Source: Akkermansiaceae bacterium (GTDB taxonomy: Bacteria; Verrucomicrobiota; Verrucomicrobiia; Verrucomicrobiales; DEV007). Taken from it: a DNA stretch of 64,000 nt. The translations under genes and the position numbers were made by a program. The number at the start of each line of letters is the position of its first letter. The stretch's first letter is position 1. Location: contig JACKQE010000016.1 of NCBI GenBank assembly GCA_024233005.1, forward strand, positions 1 to 64,000, written 5' to 3'. Of the stretch, positions 41,957-51,201 are shown in pieces. The notes below the pieces were generated by a model that saw nothing but the letters and a program-made list of their open reading frames with translations, had not been told where the DNA came from and made no database searches.

Positions 41957-44734
41957 TCACAATCCAACGGCCCGTTTGACCGCCGCTTCCAGTTGTTTGA
42001 GCCGGACAGGATCCTCCACTTTCTTTTCCGTTCCAGTATCGACCAAATAAAAGCTGTCTATGGCGGCCCCCGCCTGCGTGGAAATCCTTGCCATCACCAC
42101 TTCAATTTTCAGTTCACCGATCGCCGTGAAGACATCATAGAGAAGCCCGATACGGTCCTGGGCCTGCAATTCCAAAACCGTGTACAGAGGATTGAAGAAA
42201 TTCGAGACCACCACCCGCTGAGGAATCTCGATTTCCAAAGCTTCCCGGAACAATGAGGGCCGGTTCGCCTCCTCAATGATCTGGCGAAAATCCTCACAGT
42301 CTTCACCGACCCGGAAGGCTTTCTCGACCAAGGCCTCCACCTTGGCGATTTCGCGTTCACTTGTCACCGGTTGGAAATTGGTCGTGCACACCCGGAATAT
42401 ATCCAAAACCAAAGAATCGGACCGGGTGAACAGATCGGCGCTGAGAATATTGATGTTCCGGGCCGCGAAGGCCCCCGCCACTTTTGTGAGCAGGAGATGC
42501 CGGTTCCAACAACAGAATTCGGCCAGACTGTATCCTTCATCGGGACGGGCTTCCCAATTCACCACGGGAACGAGAGAGGAGAGGTCGTCTCCGGAAAGGC
42601 GCTTAAAAAACCGGTGGAAGAGCTTCACATGCCTTTGGATGCTCGCAGCGCCCCTGAACCGGAAATACCGTGCCGGCATGGTGGCAAAGTGGGCCTCGAT
42701 TTCTCCTTCATAGGTGGCGGGAAAAGAGCCCAGAATCTTCTCCTTCAGCGTGTCAACCGGTTGATTGGCCTGTTCCGCATAGCCGACCCGATCCTCAAAA
42801 TACGAGCAGGTGTTCCGGTAGAGTTGCATGACGAGCGACTCTTTCCATGCCGTCCAGGATTCATGGCTGGTTCCTTTGGAGTCCACGTGGGTGAATAAAA
42901 GGAGTGATTCCATGTAGCTCCGGCTCCGCATCGCCTTTGCAAAATCCTCGATGGTCGAAGGATCTCCCAGATCTTTCGTTGTGGCGACCCGCCAAAAAAT
43001 CAGGTGATTGTCGACGAGAAAAATCAGGCGCTTCAACCGGTCACCAGTGATCCGAAGACGACGGGCGACCTTGCTGGCGAGCAGGGCACTGGCATCCTCG
43101 TGATGCCTCATGTTTTCCGATCGACCGGCATCATGCATGATCAGGGCAATGTAGAGGATGTAGGGATCCTCAAGGTCCAGGAACAATTGCCGGAAGAAAC
43201 GTGTTTTGGGATCCTCGGAAAGAACCAGGCCATCCAGTTCATCAATGCAGCGAAGGGTGTGCTCATCCGCAGTGAACTGGTGAAAAAACTCATGCTGCAC
43301 CAAGTCGGTCAGCTCCCCGAATTCTGGCAGATACCGCCCGAGAAACCCAACCCGGTGCATCAGACGCAACACTCGGGCAACATCCCCCCGGTGTTGAAGA
43401 ATTTCCTCAAACGTCTCCCGGTTGGCTTTGCTGTAGAGGAACCCCCGGTTCAGGAGAGGCAAACTCCTCCGGAATAGCCTTCTGATCGATGGACTGAACT
43501 CCAAATGCCGCTGTTGCATGTGGAGAAAGATCCGCATCATGCGCTTCGAATCTTCATTGAAAATGTCATCTGAATCGGGGTAGATGAGGCCATTTTTGGA
43601 ATAAAAGCCGTCGAAATGTTCGACCCGTTTCTTGCGGCGGGCGAGGAAGCCGATGAAACGACTGGGCTTGTCGGCCTCAAGGTCCAGCTCGAAATTTTCC
43701 ATCAACGAAGTGCTATATTGGTAAAGCCTCCGGGTGTGACCATAATAGTCCCGCATGAACGCCTCAATTCGCCGGATTTTCGTTTTTTGAGGATAGTTCA
43801 AGTCTTCCGCCACCTGGCCTTGGAGCCTCAGAGTAAGGATGTCGCCCTGTTTTTTTTGCAGGTAATGCAACGAATTGCGGACCCGCATGAGAAACTCGTA
43901 TGCATTCTCCATGGCTTTGACCGAACTAAGGCCAAGCAATTTTTCGGTCACCACCGCGTTGAGATCCCTCGTCCTCCGCAACACCCAGAGGATCCAGATG
44001 ATGTTGTGAAAGTCACGAAGACCTCCACAGCCTTCCTTCACATTGGGTTCCTGCAAATGCACCGTATGACCAAACTTTTGGTGCCGGGATCGGATATCGC
44101 GACTCCGCTCTCCCAAATAATCCTGCTCCCGTCCTTCGACACACCGCTGGAAAAACTGCGATTGGAATTCCTCAAAAATGTCCACATTGCCAGCCACAAA
44201 CCGGGCATCCAAAAGCGCCGTTTTCGTGGGATGATCTTCATTGGCAAAGGTGAGAGAATCGGAAACCGTGCGGACGGACTGGGAAACTTTGAATCCCACA
44301 TCCATCATCATATAAAGAAGCGTCTCCACCAGATCCTGAAGAACGGCCGGGGTATCACTGATCTCTTTTCCCACCAAAAACAAGAGATCGATGTCACTGC
44401 CCGGATTGAGCACTCCCCGTCCATAGCCTCCACAAGCGACCAGAGCCACCTGCGGCAGCGGAGCGGTGTCCTCTGCGTTCTTCGCCGAAAAGGCCCCCTC
44501 CCGGTAGGCCCCCAGCAAATCATTGATCACCACATCGAGCAGCTGGGCCCGCTTTTCGGCGACCTCAACACCACCACCGCCCTGCCGGTGCAGAAGGCGG
44601 AGTCGGTGATTCTCCAGCTTGATGAACCGCCGATAGGAAAGCAGAAGCTCTTCGCGGTTTTTTGCCTTTCGGCGAAGGGGAATGAGCTTTTCGGCCGCGT
44701 GGGCGATGACTCTCTCAATGTGTGCTTGAGGCAT
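41957..44734 (-). CDS. glnD: Bifunctional PII uridylyltransferase/uridylyl-removing enzyme
   Basis: GlnD of 925 residues, the nitrogen sensor that uridylylates PII proteins when glutamine is low and removes UMP when it is high. The nucleotidyltransferase domain has VACGGYGRGVLNPGSDIDLLFL (about 100-120) and the PII-type KEGCGGLRDFHNIIW block. The HD domain near residue 535 carries LIMHDAGRSENMRHHEDASALLA. Two ACT domains (about 745-925) close the protein, with KVAGAFAARNINILSADL and QDRIGLLYDVFTAIGE as glutamine-sensing sites. The partner glnB is not in the window. It is convergent with the EEP gene, separated by 11 bp. Confidence 0.95.
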   Translation of the reverse strand: MPQAHIERVIAHAAEKLIPLRRKAKNREELLLSYRRFIKLENHRLRLLHRQGGGGVEVAEKRAQLLDVVINDLLGAYREGAFSAKNAEDTAPLPQVALVACGGYGRGVLNPGSDIDLLFLVGKEISDTPAVLQDLVETLLYMMMDVGFKVSQSVRTVSDSLTFANEDHPTKTALLDARFVAGNVDIFEEFQSQFFQRCVEGREQDYLGERSRDIRSRHQKFGHTVHLQEPNVKEGCGGLRDFHNIIWILWVLRRTRDLNAVVTEKLLGLSSVKAMENAYEFLMRVRNSLHYLQKKQGDILTLRLQGQVAEDLNYPQKTKIRRIEAFMRDYYGHTRRLYQYSTSLMENFELDLEADKPSRFIGFLARRKKRVEHFDGFYSKNGLIYPDSDDIFNEDSKRMMRIFLHMQQRHLEFSPSIRRLFRRSLPLLNRGFLYSKANRETFEEILQHRGDVARVLRLMHRVGFLGRYLPEFGELTDLVQHEFFHQFTADEHTLRCIDELDGLVLSEDPKTRFFRQLFLDLEDPYILYIALIMHDAGRSENMRHHEDASALLASKVARRLRITGDRLKRLIFLVDNHLIFWRVATTKDLGDPSTIEDFAKAMRSRSYMESLLLFTHVDSKGTSHESWTAWKESLVMQLYRNTCSYFEDRVGYAEQANQPVDTLKEKILGSFPATYEGEIEAHFATMPARYFRFRGAASIQRHVKLFHRFFKRLSGDDLSSLVPVVNWEARPDEGYSLAEFCCWNRHLLLTKVAGAFAARNINILSADLFTRSDSLVLDIFRVCTTNFQPVTSEREIAKVEALVEKAFRVGEDCEDFRQIIEEANRPSLFREALEIEIPQRVVVSNFFNPLYTVLELQAQDRIGLLYDVFTAIGELKIEVVMARISTQAGAAIDSFYLVDTGTEKKVEDPVRLKQLEAAVKRAVGL

Positions 44735-44848
44735 GAAACAGGCTCCTGCCGTGGCTGCGCCAGGAAAGCCGCAAAACTATCACCTGATGACGCAACACGC
44801 AATCGCGGAGACCTGCGGGAACGGGTTCCCGCCAGAATGGGGAGCCTG

Positions 44849-45478
44849 TTACCGCAACCAATTGTCAAGGATGGGCGCGAACCGACTGGCCAGATCGAAG
44901 GCAAACCATGCCGCAAGGGCTCCCGCAACCACATCAAGGGTGTAATGGGCACGTAGAACCAGCACAATCAGCCCTTCCCCAAAGGCAACCAGAATGGCCG
45001 CCCCTCCCAACCACCATGGGCCAAAGTGACACATCTGGAGTGCTCCCAATACGGCGAGTGCGGTATGGCCCGAAAAAAAGAAATCATTCCCCACCTCATA
45101 GGTGACCAACAAGGACGGAAAACCAGGATTCCGCCAAATGATGCCGGGCGGAGGCGGCAACGTGCAACACAACTGGGTGATTTGGCGGAGTGAAAACACA
45201 ATCAGCATCCCCAAAAATGGGGCAAAACTGCGTCCAAAGATGGAAAAAACCATGAGGGAAAGCCCCAAGGCATCAATACCGAGGGAACTCACAATCAAGG
45301 CCCGGTTGGCCGCAGCGGTGTTTTCGTGAAAGAACCGATGCCAACGTCCGGTCCACTCGTGCACCGCGTCACCAATCTCCCGGGCGCCATTCGCCTTTCT
45401 GGCGATGAGGTTTTGACTCCAATACCATACCGCCAAGGAGGCTAGCACCAGGAGAAGCCGCAAAATAATTGAGCTCAT
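44849..45478 (-). CDS. PAP2/sphingomyelin-synthase-like membrane enzyme
   Basis: A membrane protein of 209 residues with about six helices. The catalytic pieces FFFSGHTALAVLGAL and LVLRAHYTLDVVAGALAAWF match the PAP2_C/SMS pattern (HTxxx... HYTxDVxxA) rather than the classical PAP2 KxxxxxxRP...PSGH...SRxxxxxHxxxD triad. Proteins of this type transfer a headgroup phosphate or hydrolyse lipid phosphate at the membrane surface. Four prolines precede the motif (TLPPPPGIIW). It may take part in phospholipid or sphingolipid-like headgroup exchange, which is inference. It lies between glnD and the NHL gene on the same strand. Confidence 0.8.
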   Translation of the reverse strand: MSSIILRLLLVLASLAVWYWSQNLIARKANGAREIGDAVHEWTGRWHRFFHENTAAANRALIVSSLGIDALGLSLMVFSIFGRSFAPFLGMLIVFSLRQITQLCCTLPPPPGIIWRNPGFPSLLVTYEVGNDFFFSGHTALAVLGALQMCHFGPWWLGGAAILVAFGEGLIVLVLRAHYTLDVVAGALAAWFAFDLASRFAPILDNWLR

Positions 45479-45626
45479 GGAGGGGAGGCTAATGGGTGCG
45501 GCGGATCCGCGGGGAAACTGGGCCTTCGCACCATCCCCAATCCAGCATAAGCGATTCCCATCGCCGGGTAGGATGCTCCTTCTCTCAGATTGACTACCCC
45601 TTCCATGTGATGGCCGATGTCTTCAA

Positions 45627-46709
45627 TCAAAGCCTGACCTTGACGACCCGGTGATTGTAACTGTCCGCGATGTAGAGCCAATTGTCGGGCCCCACACAGA
45701 CACCGTGTGGCCGATTCAGCTCCCCTACCCCGGTGCCTTTTTTGCCAGGGGTTCCTGCGAGAAGCCAGAGTTTGCCAGTTATCGGATCAAATTTCCGAAT
45801 GGTGTGATTCTCCGCATCCGCGATGTAAACGTTGCCCTGCGAGTCTGTACAGGCATTTTTCGGACCATTCATTTGCGCCTGCAAGGCCTCCCCCCCATCC
45901 CCACCTGCTCCTTTGGCACCCGTGACATTGATGACGGTGGTGATTTTCTGGGAACGATCGATTTTGAACAAGGCATTACCTTCCCTCGACACAATGTAAA
46001 CCGTGCCATCCGGAGCCACCGTCACTGCCCGGGGGCTTGGAACCGGAGTCTCCGTGGCCAGTGCCCCTTGAATCAGCGGTCCCTTTTTTCCGTTGCCGGC
46101 CACCAACTGTATTCGCCCCGTTTTTAGATCGACCCTGCGCACTCTGGCATTCTCCAGATCCGCCAAATACAGCTGTGACTCATCCGAAGTCAGATAGCAG
46201 GAGTAAATCCCAGAATTGCTGGCGTCAACGGCAGGACCGTCATCGCCCGAGTAACCACGCTGACCGGTTCCCGCAAGGGTTGACACCATTCCAGTTTGTC
46301 CATCCACCCGCCGGACCCGCTGGCTCCAAGTCTCTGCCAGGAGCAGATCCCCGTTCCGCAGAACGGCAAGATCGTGCATGCCACTGAACAAGGCTTCTCC
46401 CACTTTGCCCCCATCTCCGCCGGACTTGCCGGAACCACGATTGGACTTGAGGTAAGAGCCACCAATAAAGGTCTGTTTTGTTTCCCCTTTGCCCAGCCTG
46501 AAGAGGCGGTTTCCCTCTTCAAATTCCACGCCGTAGAGAGTGCCGGTCCCGTCAAAGCCCACTCCAAACACAGTAAAAACCGGCTCCGAGACCGGTGCGC
46601 CGAGAAGAATGGTAAAATCCTGGTTGGCAACCGGGATCTGTGCGTGGACAGGTCCCGCCAACCAGGACAAGCCGGCGAGCGTTAGAATCGTAGACTGGAT
46701 CAGCTTCAT
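45627..46709 (-). CDS. Secreted NHL-repeat beta-propeller protein
   Basis: A protein of 360 residues. The signal peptide is KLIQSTILTLAGLSWLAGPVHA. Several NHL repeats follow with the typical pattern: LYGVEFEEGNRLFRLG, DLLLAETWSQRVRRVDGQTG, LYLADLENARVRRVDLKTGR, VYIADAENHTIRKFDPITGK and LYIADSYNHRVVKVRL at the end, with glycine-rich turns such as GTGQRGYSGDDGPA between. Six-bladed NHL propellers serve as binding platforms or, in some families, lyases/lactonases. There is no extra catalytic domain. It is downstream of the response regulator on the same strand, about 80 bp away. The start at 46709 gives the cleanest signal; an ATG at 46727 is also possible. Confidence 0.88.
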   Translation of the reverse strand: MKLIQSTILTLAGLSWLAGPVHAQIPVANQDFTILLGAPVSEPVFTVFGVGFDGTGTLYGVEFEEGNRLFRLGKGETKQTFIGGSYLKSNRGSGKSGGDGGKVGEALFSGMHDLAVLRNGDLLLAETWSQRVRRVDGQTGMVSTLAGTGQRGYSGDDGPAVDASNSGIYSCYLTSDESQLYLADLENARVRRVDLKTGRIQLVAGNGKKGPLIQGALATETPVPSPRAVTVAPDGTVYIVSREGNALFKIDRSQKITTVINVTGAKGAGGDGGEALQAQMNGPKNACTDSQGNVYIADAENHTIRKFDPITGKLWLLAGTPGKKGTGVGELNRPHGVCVGPDNWLYIADSYNHRVVKVRL

Positions 46710-46791
46710 GCAGAAAAGCTTTGCCATACTCCCCCGGTGAGGTCAATGCCGCAACCACGCTGCCGCTGCAGCCTTACCGTTTCCAGACCAA

Positions 46792-47511
46792 TCAGAGTTC
46801 CAGCACATAGCCCACTCCGTGCACCGTTCGCAGCAGACCGGAGGCCTGTCCGGAATCGCCCAGTTTTTTTCTCAATTGGGCCACGCACTGGTCAAGGGTC
46901 CGGGTGGTTCCGAAATAACGGACTCCCCATACCGCATCGAGAATGGCGTCACGGCTTTTGACCTCGCCACGGTGGGCATGCAGGTATTTCAAAAGATCCA
47001 TCTCTTTGGGCGTCAGCCGTTCCGAGGTGCCATCAGGTTGAAGCACTTCGTAGGTTCTCTCGCTGATCCGGACCGGGCCGATCAAAAATCCAGTCGAAGC
47101 CGAAACGTTCTGGGGCGTCTCACTGCCATGCCCGGACCGCCGGAGCAACGCTCTGACCCTGGCGACCAACTCTCGAACCCCAAAAGGTTTGGTGACATAA
47201 TCGTCGGCACCGGAGTCAAATCCTACCACCTTGTCCATTTCCTGGCCTTTGGCGGTCAACATCAATACCGGAACCCGGCAGCCTTCTTTCCGCAATGCAG
47301 AGCAAATCTCATAACCGCTTCTCCCGGGCAGCATCACGTCCAGAATGATCAAATCGGGTTTGGCCTCCCCAATGGCCTGCCCAACCCTGTCCCCCCGGTC
47401 GCAGGTTGCAATTGCAAAGCCCTCCGCAGAAAAGACTTCTCCCAATCCAAAGCGGATGCTGGGATCATCTTCAACAATGAGGATTTTGGCAATTTGGGAA
47501 AGCTCACTCAT
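46792..47511 (-). CDS. OmpR/PhoB-family response regulator
   Basis: A two-domain regulator of 239 residues. The receiver has acidic pocket VEDD, phospho-acceptor Asp58 in LIILDVMLPGRSG, Thr/Ala switch LTAKG and Lys108 in VTKPFG. The winged-helix output domain begins near LIGPVRISERTYEVL and has LTPKEMDLLKYLHAHRGE, then RDAILDAVWGVRYFGTTRTL and VAQLRKKLGDSGQ, ending IRTVHGVGYVLEL-like. It is encoded downstream of its kinase, whose stop overlaps its ATG by four bases (47508-47511), so expression is coupled. Target genes are unknown; the adjacent NHL gene is an obvious candidate. Confidence 0.95.
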   Translation of the reverse strand: MSELSQIAKILIVEDDPSIRFGLGEVFSAEGFAIATCDRGDRVGQAIGEAKPDLIILDVMLPGRSGYEICSALRKEGCRVPVLMLTAKGQEMDKVVGFDSGADDYVTKPFGVRELVARVRALLRRSGHGSETPQNVSASTGFLIGPVRISERTYEVLQPDGTSERLTPKEMDLLKYLHAHRGEVKSRDAILDAVWGVRYFGTTRTLDQCVAQLRKKLGDSGQASGLLRTVHGVGYVLEL

Positions 47512-49472
47512 GTTTGTTCCTGGTCTTGATTTTCAGCGCAAACCACCGTGTCGGCCAAGGCCGGCAAAGTAAGTAGAAAACAACTGCCTCCTCCATCCCG
47601 GGGCCGGTAAATCAAATCTCCCCCATGTGCCCGGGCGATTTGCCGGGCCAGCGTCAATCCCAAACCGGAGCCTTGAATGCCATAGCTCAGGGAATCGTCG
47701 ATCCGGAAAAACTTTTCAAAAATCTTCTCAGCATGGCGGCGGGGAACCCCCGGTCCTCGATCCTGGACCGCAATTTCAATGGTGCAAGAGGCTTTGCCTT
47801 GGGAAACTTCCACCTCCAGTTCGCCTCCTTCAGGTGCATACTTTTCAGCATTGGAGACCAGATTGTCCAGAATCCGGGAGATGGCATCAGGATCCGCCTC
47901 CACGCAAGGATAGTCCAAGGAATCGACTCTGCAGGAGACTTTCAAGCCGGCCGCTTCCGCGCGGAACCGGCACGTTTCAATGGTCTGAGAAACCAACCGG
48001 CCCAGGTCAAAAATTTCCCTTTGGTAGCGCGCCTCGCCACGCTCCATCCGGGCAAAACTGAGCAGGTTCTCAATCAACCGACCGAGACGTGAAGCCTCCC
48101 GTGAGATCACGGCGGCGTAGCCTGTGCGTCGCGAAGGATCCAATTGGCCTGCCTGCCCCAGCATCTCTGAAAACATGCGGATGGAAGTCAGAGGGGTTTT
48201 CAGTTCATGACTGACATGACTGACGAAATCGGTTTTTTGGCGAGCGAGTCTCATTTCCCTTCCGATATCACGAAAAATAAAGAGACTCCCCAGCATGATG
48301 GCCAGCACCAGTACCGGAGTCAGGACCCAGATGGTCAGTCTTACTAAATGAGCCGTGCGTTGAACCGCAAGTGGATCCAGAAGATACGCTGCGACCTTCC
48401 AACCGGGCAGGCTTTCGCCCAATGAAGTCGAAATCAGGGGATTTGACCAGTCGGGAACAAAGCCAACATGAGTGCGCCCCACGACGTCGCCTCCCGCATC
48501 GAGGAGCGCCAAAAAAACTTCCGACGCTCTTGGGCCTTCTCCCGCGCGCCGGACAAGTTGTGCCAAATCCTTTCGAAGTTCTGTGACATTGAGTTCCACC
48601 CAAAAGAACCGCCCCGGCACTGCGGAATGCTTCCTCCATAGCAGCAAATGCAGACCGTCATCGAGATACCTCCCCACCTGACCTTCCGACCTCGATTCCA
48701 GAACGGGGCGGATTCCTTGCGGGGAAATCTCCTTTCCAAGGTTGAACTTTTCCTGTGCGGCTTCCCCTTTGGAGACACTCCAAGTTTCCCGGTCACTGTC
48801 GAGAGGTTCCCGCGCTTCGGCCATCTGGCGCTGGGCATACCCCAGTGTTTGCATCTTCCCGGTGGAAAGATTGACACGCCGTTCCGGTTGGGAGGCGCCA
48901 ACCGGCGCGAACTCCAATGCAGGCGCGAGGAAAAACTCCACATCCGCCCCACCGTTGAACATGCCCATGTTATTAAGAAAGAATTCCTTGAGCCGGGAAT
49001 CTTTTTCATCCAGTCGGGGAGATTCCCAAGTGCCCGTTTCTGAGATCACGCAGCCCAAAGAAGCCTGGGGCCAGCGGGCCCTCACCAGATCGTCAAACCC
49101 TGCCACCAGGGAGTCAGGGCCGTTTTCCTGCAACAGTTGGTCAAAAAGTTGCTGATAATGCCGACGAACTTCAATCATGAATGAATTCACGTCCTGAGCC
49201 AAATCATCAGAAGCTCCTTGGTGCAAAAGCATCCGTTGGCGCTGGACAGAATTCTCCTGCTCATGCAATGAACGAACGGCCAGTACCGCCAACAACAGGC
49301 TGGGCCCTAGTACGGCTAACAACAGAATGACGGCCAGTTTCTTCACATCGTGGTCTTTGGGACCTGTCATGGGGTCCGGGACCACGATACGCGCTTTCCC
49401 GGATGACTTCATCCTCTCTTGCTGATCGAAAATGTCGGGAGCGTTTCCACTGGCAGCCCGATCATGAGGCAT
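47508..49472 (-). CDS. Two-component sensor histidine kinase
   Basis: A kinase of 654 residues. TM1 is at about 44-67, TM2 at about 377-400, and the 310 residues between them are extracytoplasmic and probably sense a signal, with no family I recognise. The cytoplasmic part has no obvious HAMP motif. The H box is FVSHVSHELKTPLTSIRM with His422. The ATPase part has RILDNLVSNAEKYAPEGG (N box), DRGPGVP (G1), FEKFFRID (F) and GSGLGLTLARQIARAHGG (G2). It forms an operon with the response regulator downstream. Shorter starts at ATG 49412 or 49370 are possible. It is divergent from zwf across about 180 bp. Confidence 0.93.
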   Translation of the reverse strand: MPHDRAASGNAPDIFDQQERMKSSGKARIVVPDPMTGPKDHDVKKLAVILLLAVLGPSLLLAVLAVRSLHEQENSVQRQRMLLHQGASDDLAQDVNSFMIEVRRHYQQLFDQLLQENGPDSLVAGFDDLVRARWPQASLGCVISETGTWESPRLDEKDSRLKEFFLNNMGMFNGGADVEFFLAPALEFAPVGASQPERRVNLSTGKMQTLGYAQRQMAEAREPLDSDRETWSVSKGEAAQEKFNLGKEISPQGIRPVLESRSEGQVGRYLDDGLHLLLWRKHSAVPGRFFWVELNVTELRKDLAQLVRRAGEGPRASEVFLALLDAGGDVVGRTHVGFVPDWSNPLISTSLGESLPGWKVAAYLLDPLAVQRTAHLVRLTIWVLTPVLVLAIMLGSLFIFRDIGREMRLARQKTDFVSHVSHELKTPLTSIRMFSEMLGQAGQLDPSRRTGYAAVISREASRLGRLIENLLSFARMERGEARYQREIFDLGRLVSQTIETCRFRAEAAGLKVSCRVDSLDYPCVEADPDAISRILDNLVSNAEKYAPEGGELEVEVSQGKASCTIEIAVQDRGPGVPRRHAEKIFEKFFRIDDSLSYGIQGSGLGLTLARQIARAHGGDLIYRPRDGGGSCFLLTLPALADTVVCAENQDQEQT

Positions 49473-49650
49473 TTCGGCGGCTGGTTTGTCAGACGATGGT
49501 AAAACGGTTGTAAAGAATTTGTGAACTCAGACTCCAAAAAAACCATTCCGAACCTTGGATGGAGAAATTCAACCTTCTTGCCCCGATTCGATGTTTGCAT
49601 TCCCGCGAAAGGACGTCTCTCTTGAGGATCACACCCTCGACAACTCATTC

Positions 49651-51189
49651 ATGGAAATAAATCCATTCATCGAAGATGACCAGCGGGTCAAAAACCGCCC
49701 TCAGGCGTGCACTGTTGTCATTTTTGGCGCTTCCGGTGACCTTACCCACCGCAAATTGGTACCCGCCATCTACAATCTGATGGTCGAGGGTGAATTGCCA
49801 GCCGGCCTCAAAGTCATTGGTTTTGCTCGCAGGGAAAAATCAGATGAGGTGTTCCGGAAGGATTTGGAAGTCCTCAATCAAAAGGTTTCACGATCCGGCC
49901 ACAATGCCGGACTCTGGGAGAAATTTGCCGGCTCGATATCCTACCATCCGGGGGAGTTCCAAGATGTGGCCGCTTATGAGTCCCTGCGCACCCGGCTGGA
50001 TGCGGAAGCCGCCGCTGGAGGCACGCCGAACCGTCTCTTTTATTTGGCATCGGCACCGGAGGCTTTCGATGACATTCTCCTCAATTTGAAGGCATCCGGT
50101 CTGAATGAACCTTTTCAGGGAGGATGGAGCCGCGTCATCATCGAGAAGCCATTCGGCAAGAATTTGCCCACCGCAAAGCACCTGAACAAGGTCGCCAATG
50201 AAGTCTTCCCGGAACGGGACACCTACCGGATCGACCACTACCTCGGCAAGGAAACCGCCCAGAACATCATGGTTCTGCGGTTCGCCAATGCTATTTTCGA
50301 ACCCCTTTGGAACAACCGTTGCATCGAGCAGGTGCAGATCACATGTGCCGAAAACCTTGGCATGGAAGGCGGCCGGGGAGGATATTACGACAACGCCGGC
50401 GCACTGCGCGACATGGTGCAGAACCATCTGCTGCAATTGCTCAGTCTCATCGCCATGGAGCCGCCCACCGACCTCAGCGCCGACGGGGTCCGCGATGAAA
50501 AAGTGAAAGTCCTCCGCTCCCTCCGTTCACTCAACGGACCGGAAGCAGTTGGAGCCAGTGTGGTGAGGGCTCAGTACACTGCGGGCACCGTCCAGGGGAC
50601 CGAAGTGGTCGGCTATCGTCGGGAAGATCGGGTCAATCCGGGGTCACTCACTGAAAGTTATGTCGCTCTTCGGATTTTCATCGATACGTGGCGGTGGGCC
50701 GGGGTTCCCTTCTACATCAGGATGGGAAAACGATTGCCCAAAAAAACCACGGAAATTTCGATTCATTTCCGAAGACCTCCCGCTGTACTCTTCAATGCCC
50801 CCGCAGTGGCAGCAGGTGCCGCCGACAACGTACTCGTGATCCGCATTCAGCCGAACGAGGGCATTTCCCTGCGCATGCAGTCAAAAATGCCCGGCCCTTC
50901 GTTGCGACTTGAGCCGGTAAAAATGGACTTCCAATACAGCACGTCGTTCGGAAAATCGAGTCCGGAAGCCTATGAACGTCTCCTCTTGGATGCAATGGCG
51001 GGCGATGCCACCCTGTTCGCGCGCCGCGATGAAGTGGAGAATGCCTGGACCTTTGTTGATTCCATTGAGGACGCTTGGCACAAGTCGGAGAATCCGCCGA
51101 AGATGGCGGAATATTCCGCAGGCTCTTGGGGTCCCAAAGAAGCGGATGCGCTTCTGGCCCAGGATGGAAATTCGTGGCGACGTCTCTAA
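49651..51189 (+). CDS. zwf: Glucose-6-phosphate 1-dehydrogenase
   Basis: G6PD of 512 residues, the first enzyme of the oxidative pentose phosphate pathway, making NADPH. The nucleotide site is VVIFGASGDLTHRKLVPA near residue 23. The catalytic block YRIDHYLGKETAQNIMVLRF holds the active-site His (about residue 196). Further blocks are IIEKPFGKN, YYDNAGALRDMVQNHLLQL, RWAGVPFYIRMGKRLPKK and PEAYERLLLDAMAGD. I chose the ATG at 49651 (MEINPF) because the family usually starts 20-30 residues before GASGDL; ATGs at 49591 and 49555 are alternatives. opcA follows 12 bp later. It is divergent from the two-component operon. Confidence 0.96.
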   Translation: MEINPFIEDDQRVKNRPQACTVVIFGASGDLTHRKLVPAIYNLMVEGELPAGLKVIGFARREKSDEVFRKDLEVLNQKVSRSGHNAGLWEKFAGSISYHPGEFQDVAAYESLRTRLDAEAAAGGTPNRLFYLASAPEAFDDILLNLKASGLNEPFQGGWSRVIIEKPFGKNLPTAKHLNKVANEVFPERDTYRIDHYLGKETAQNIMVLRFANAIFEPLWNNRCIEQVQITCAENLGMEGGRGGYYDNAGALRDMVQNHLLQLLSLIAMEPPTDLSADGVRDEKVKVLRSLRSLNGPEAVGASVVRAQYTAGTVQGTEVVGYRREDRVNPGSLTESYVALRIFIDTWRWAGVPFYIRMGKRLPKKTTEISIHFRRPPAVLFNAPAVAAGAADNVLVIRIQPNEGISLRMQSKMPGPSLRLEPVKMDFQYSTSFGKSSPEAYERLLLDAMAGDATLFARRDEVENAWTFVDSIEDAWHKSENPPKMAEYSAGSWGPKEADALLAQDGNSWRRL

Positions 51190-51201
51190 CCGAACACATC
51201 C

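Noticed and set aside
43616..44956. Plus-strand open frame of 446 codons antisense to glnD
   Set aside because: Shadow of a clear GlnD coding frame; the translation has no domain pattern.
45475..45681. Small minus-strand frame of 68 codons between the PAP2-like and NHL genes
   Set aside because: No homology, overlaps the NHL coding end, and composition is like spacer.
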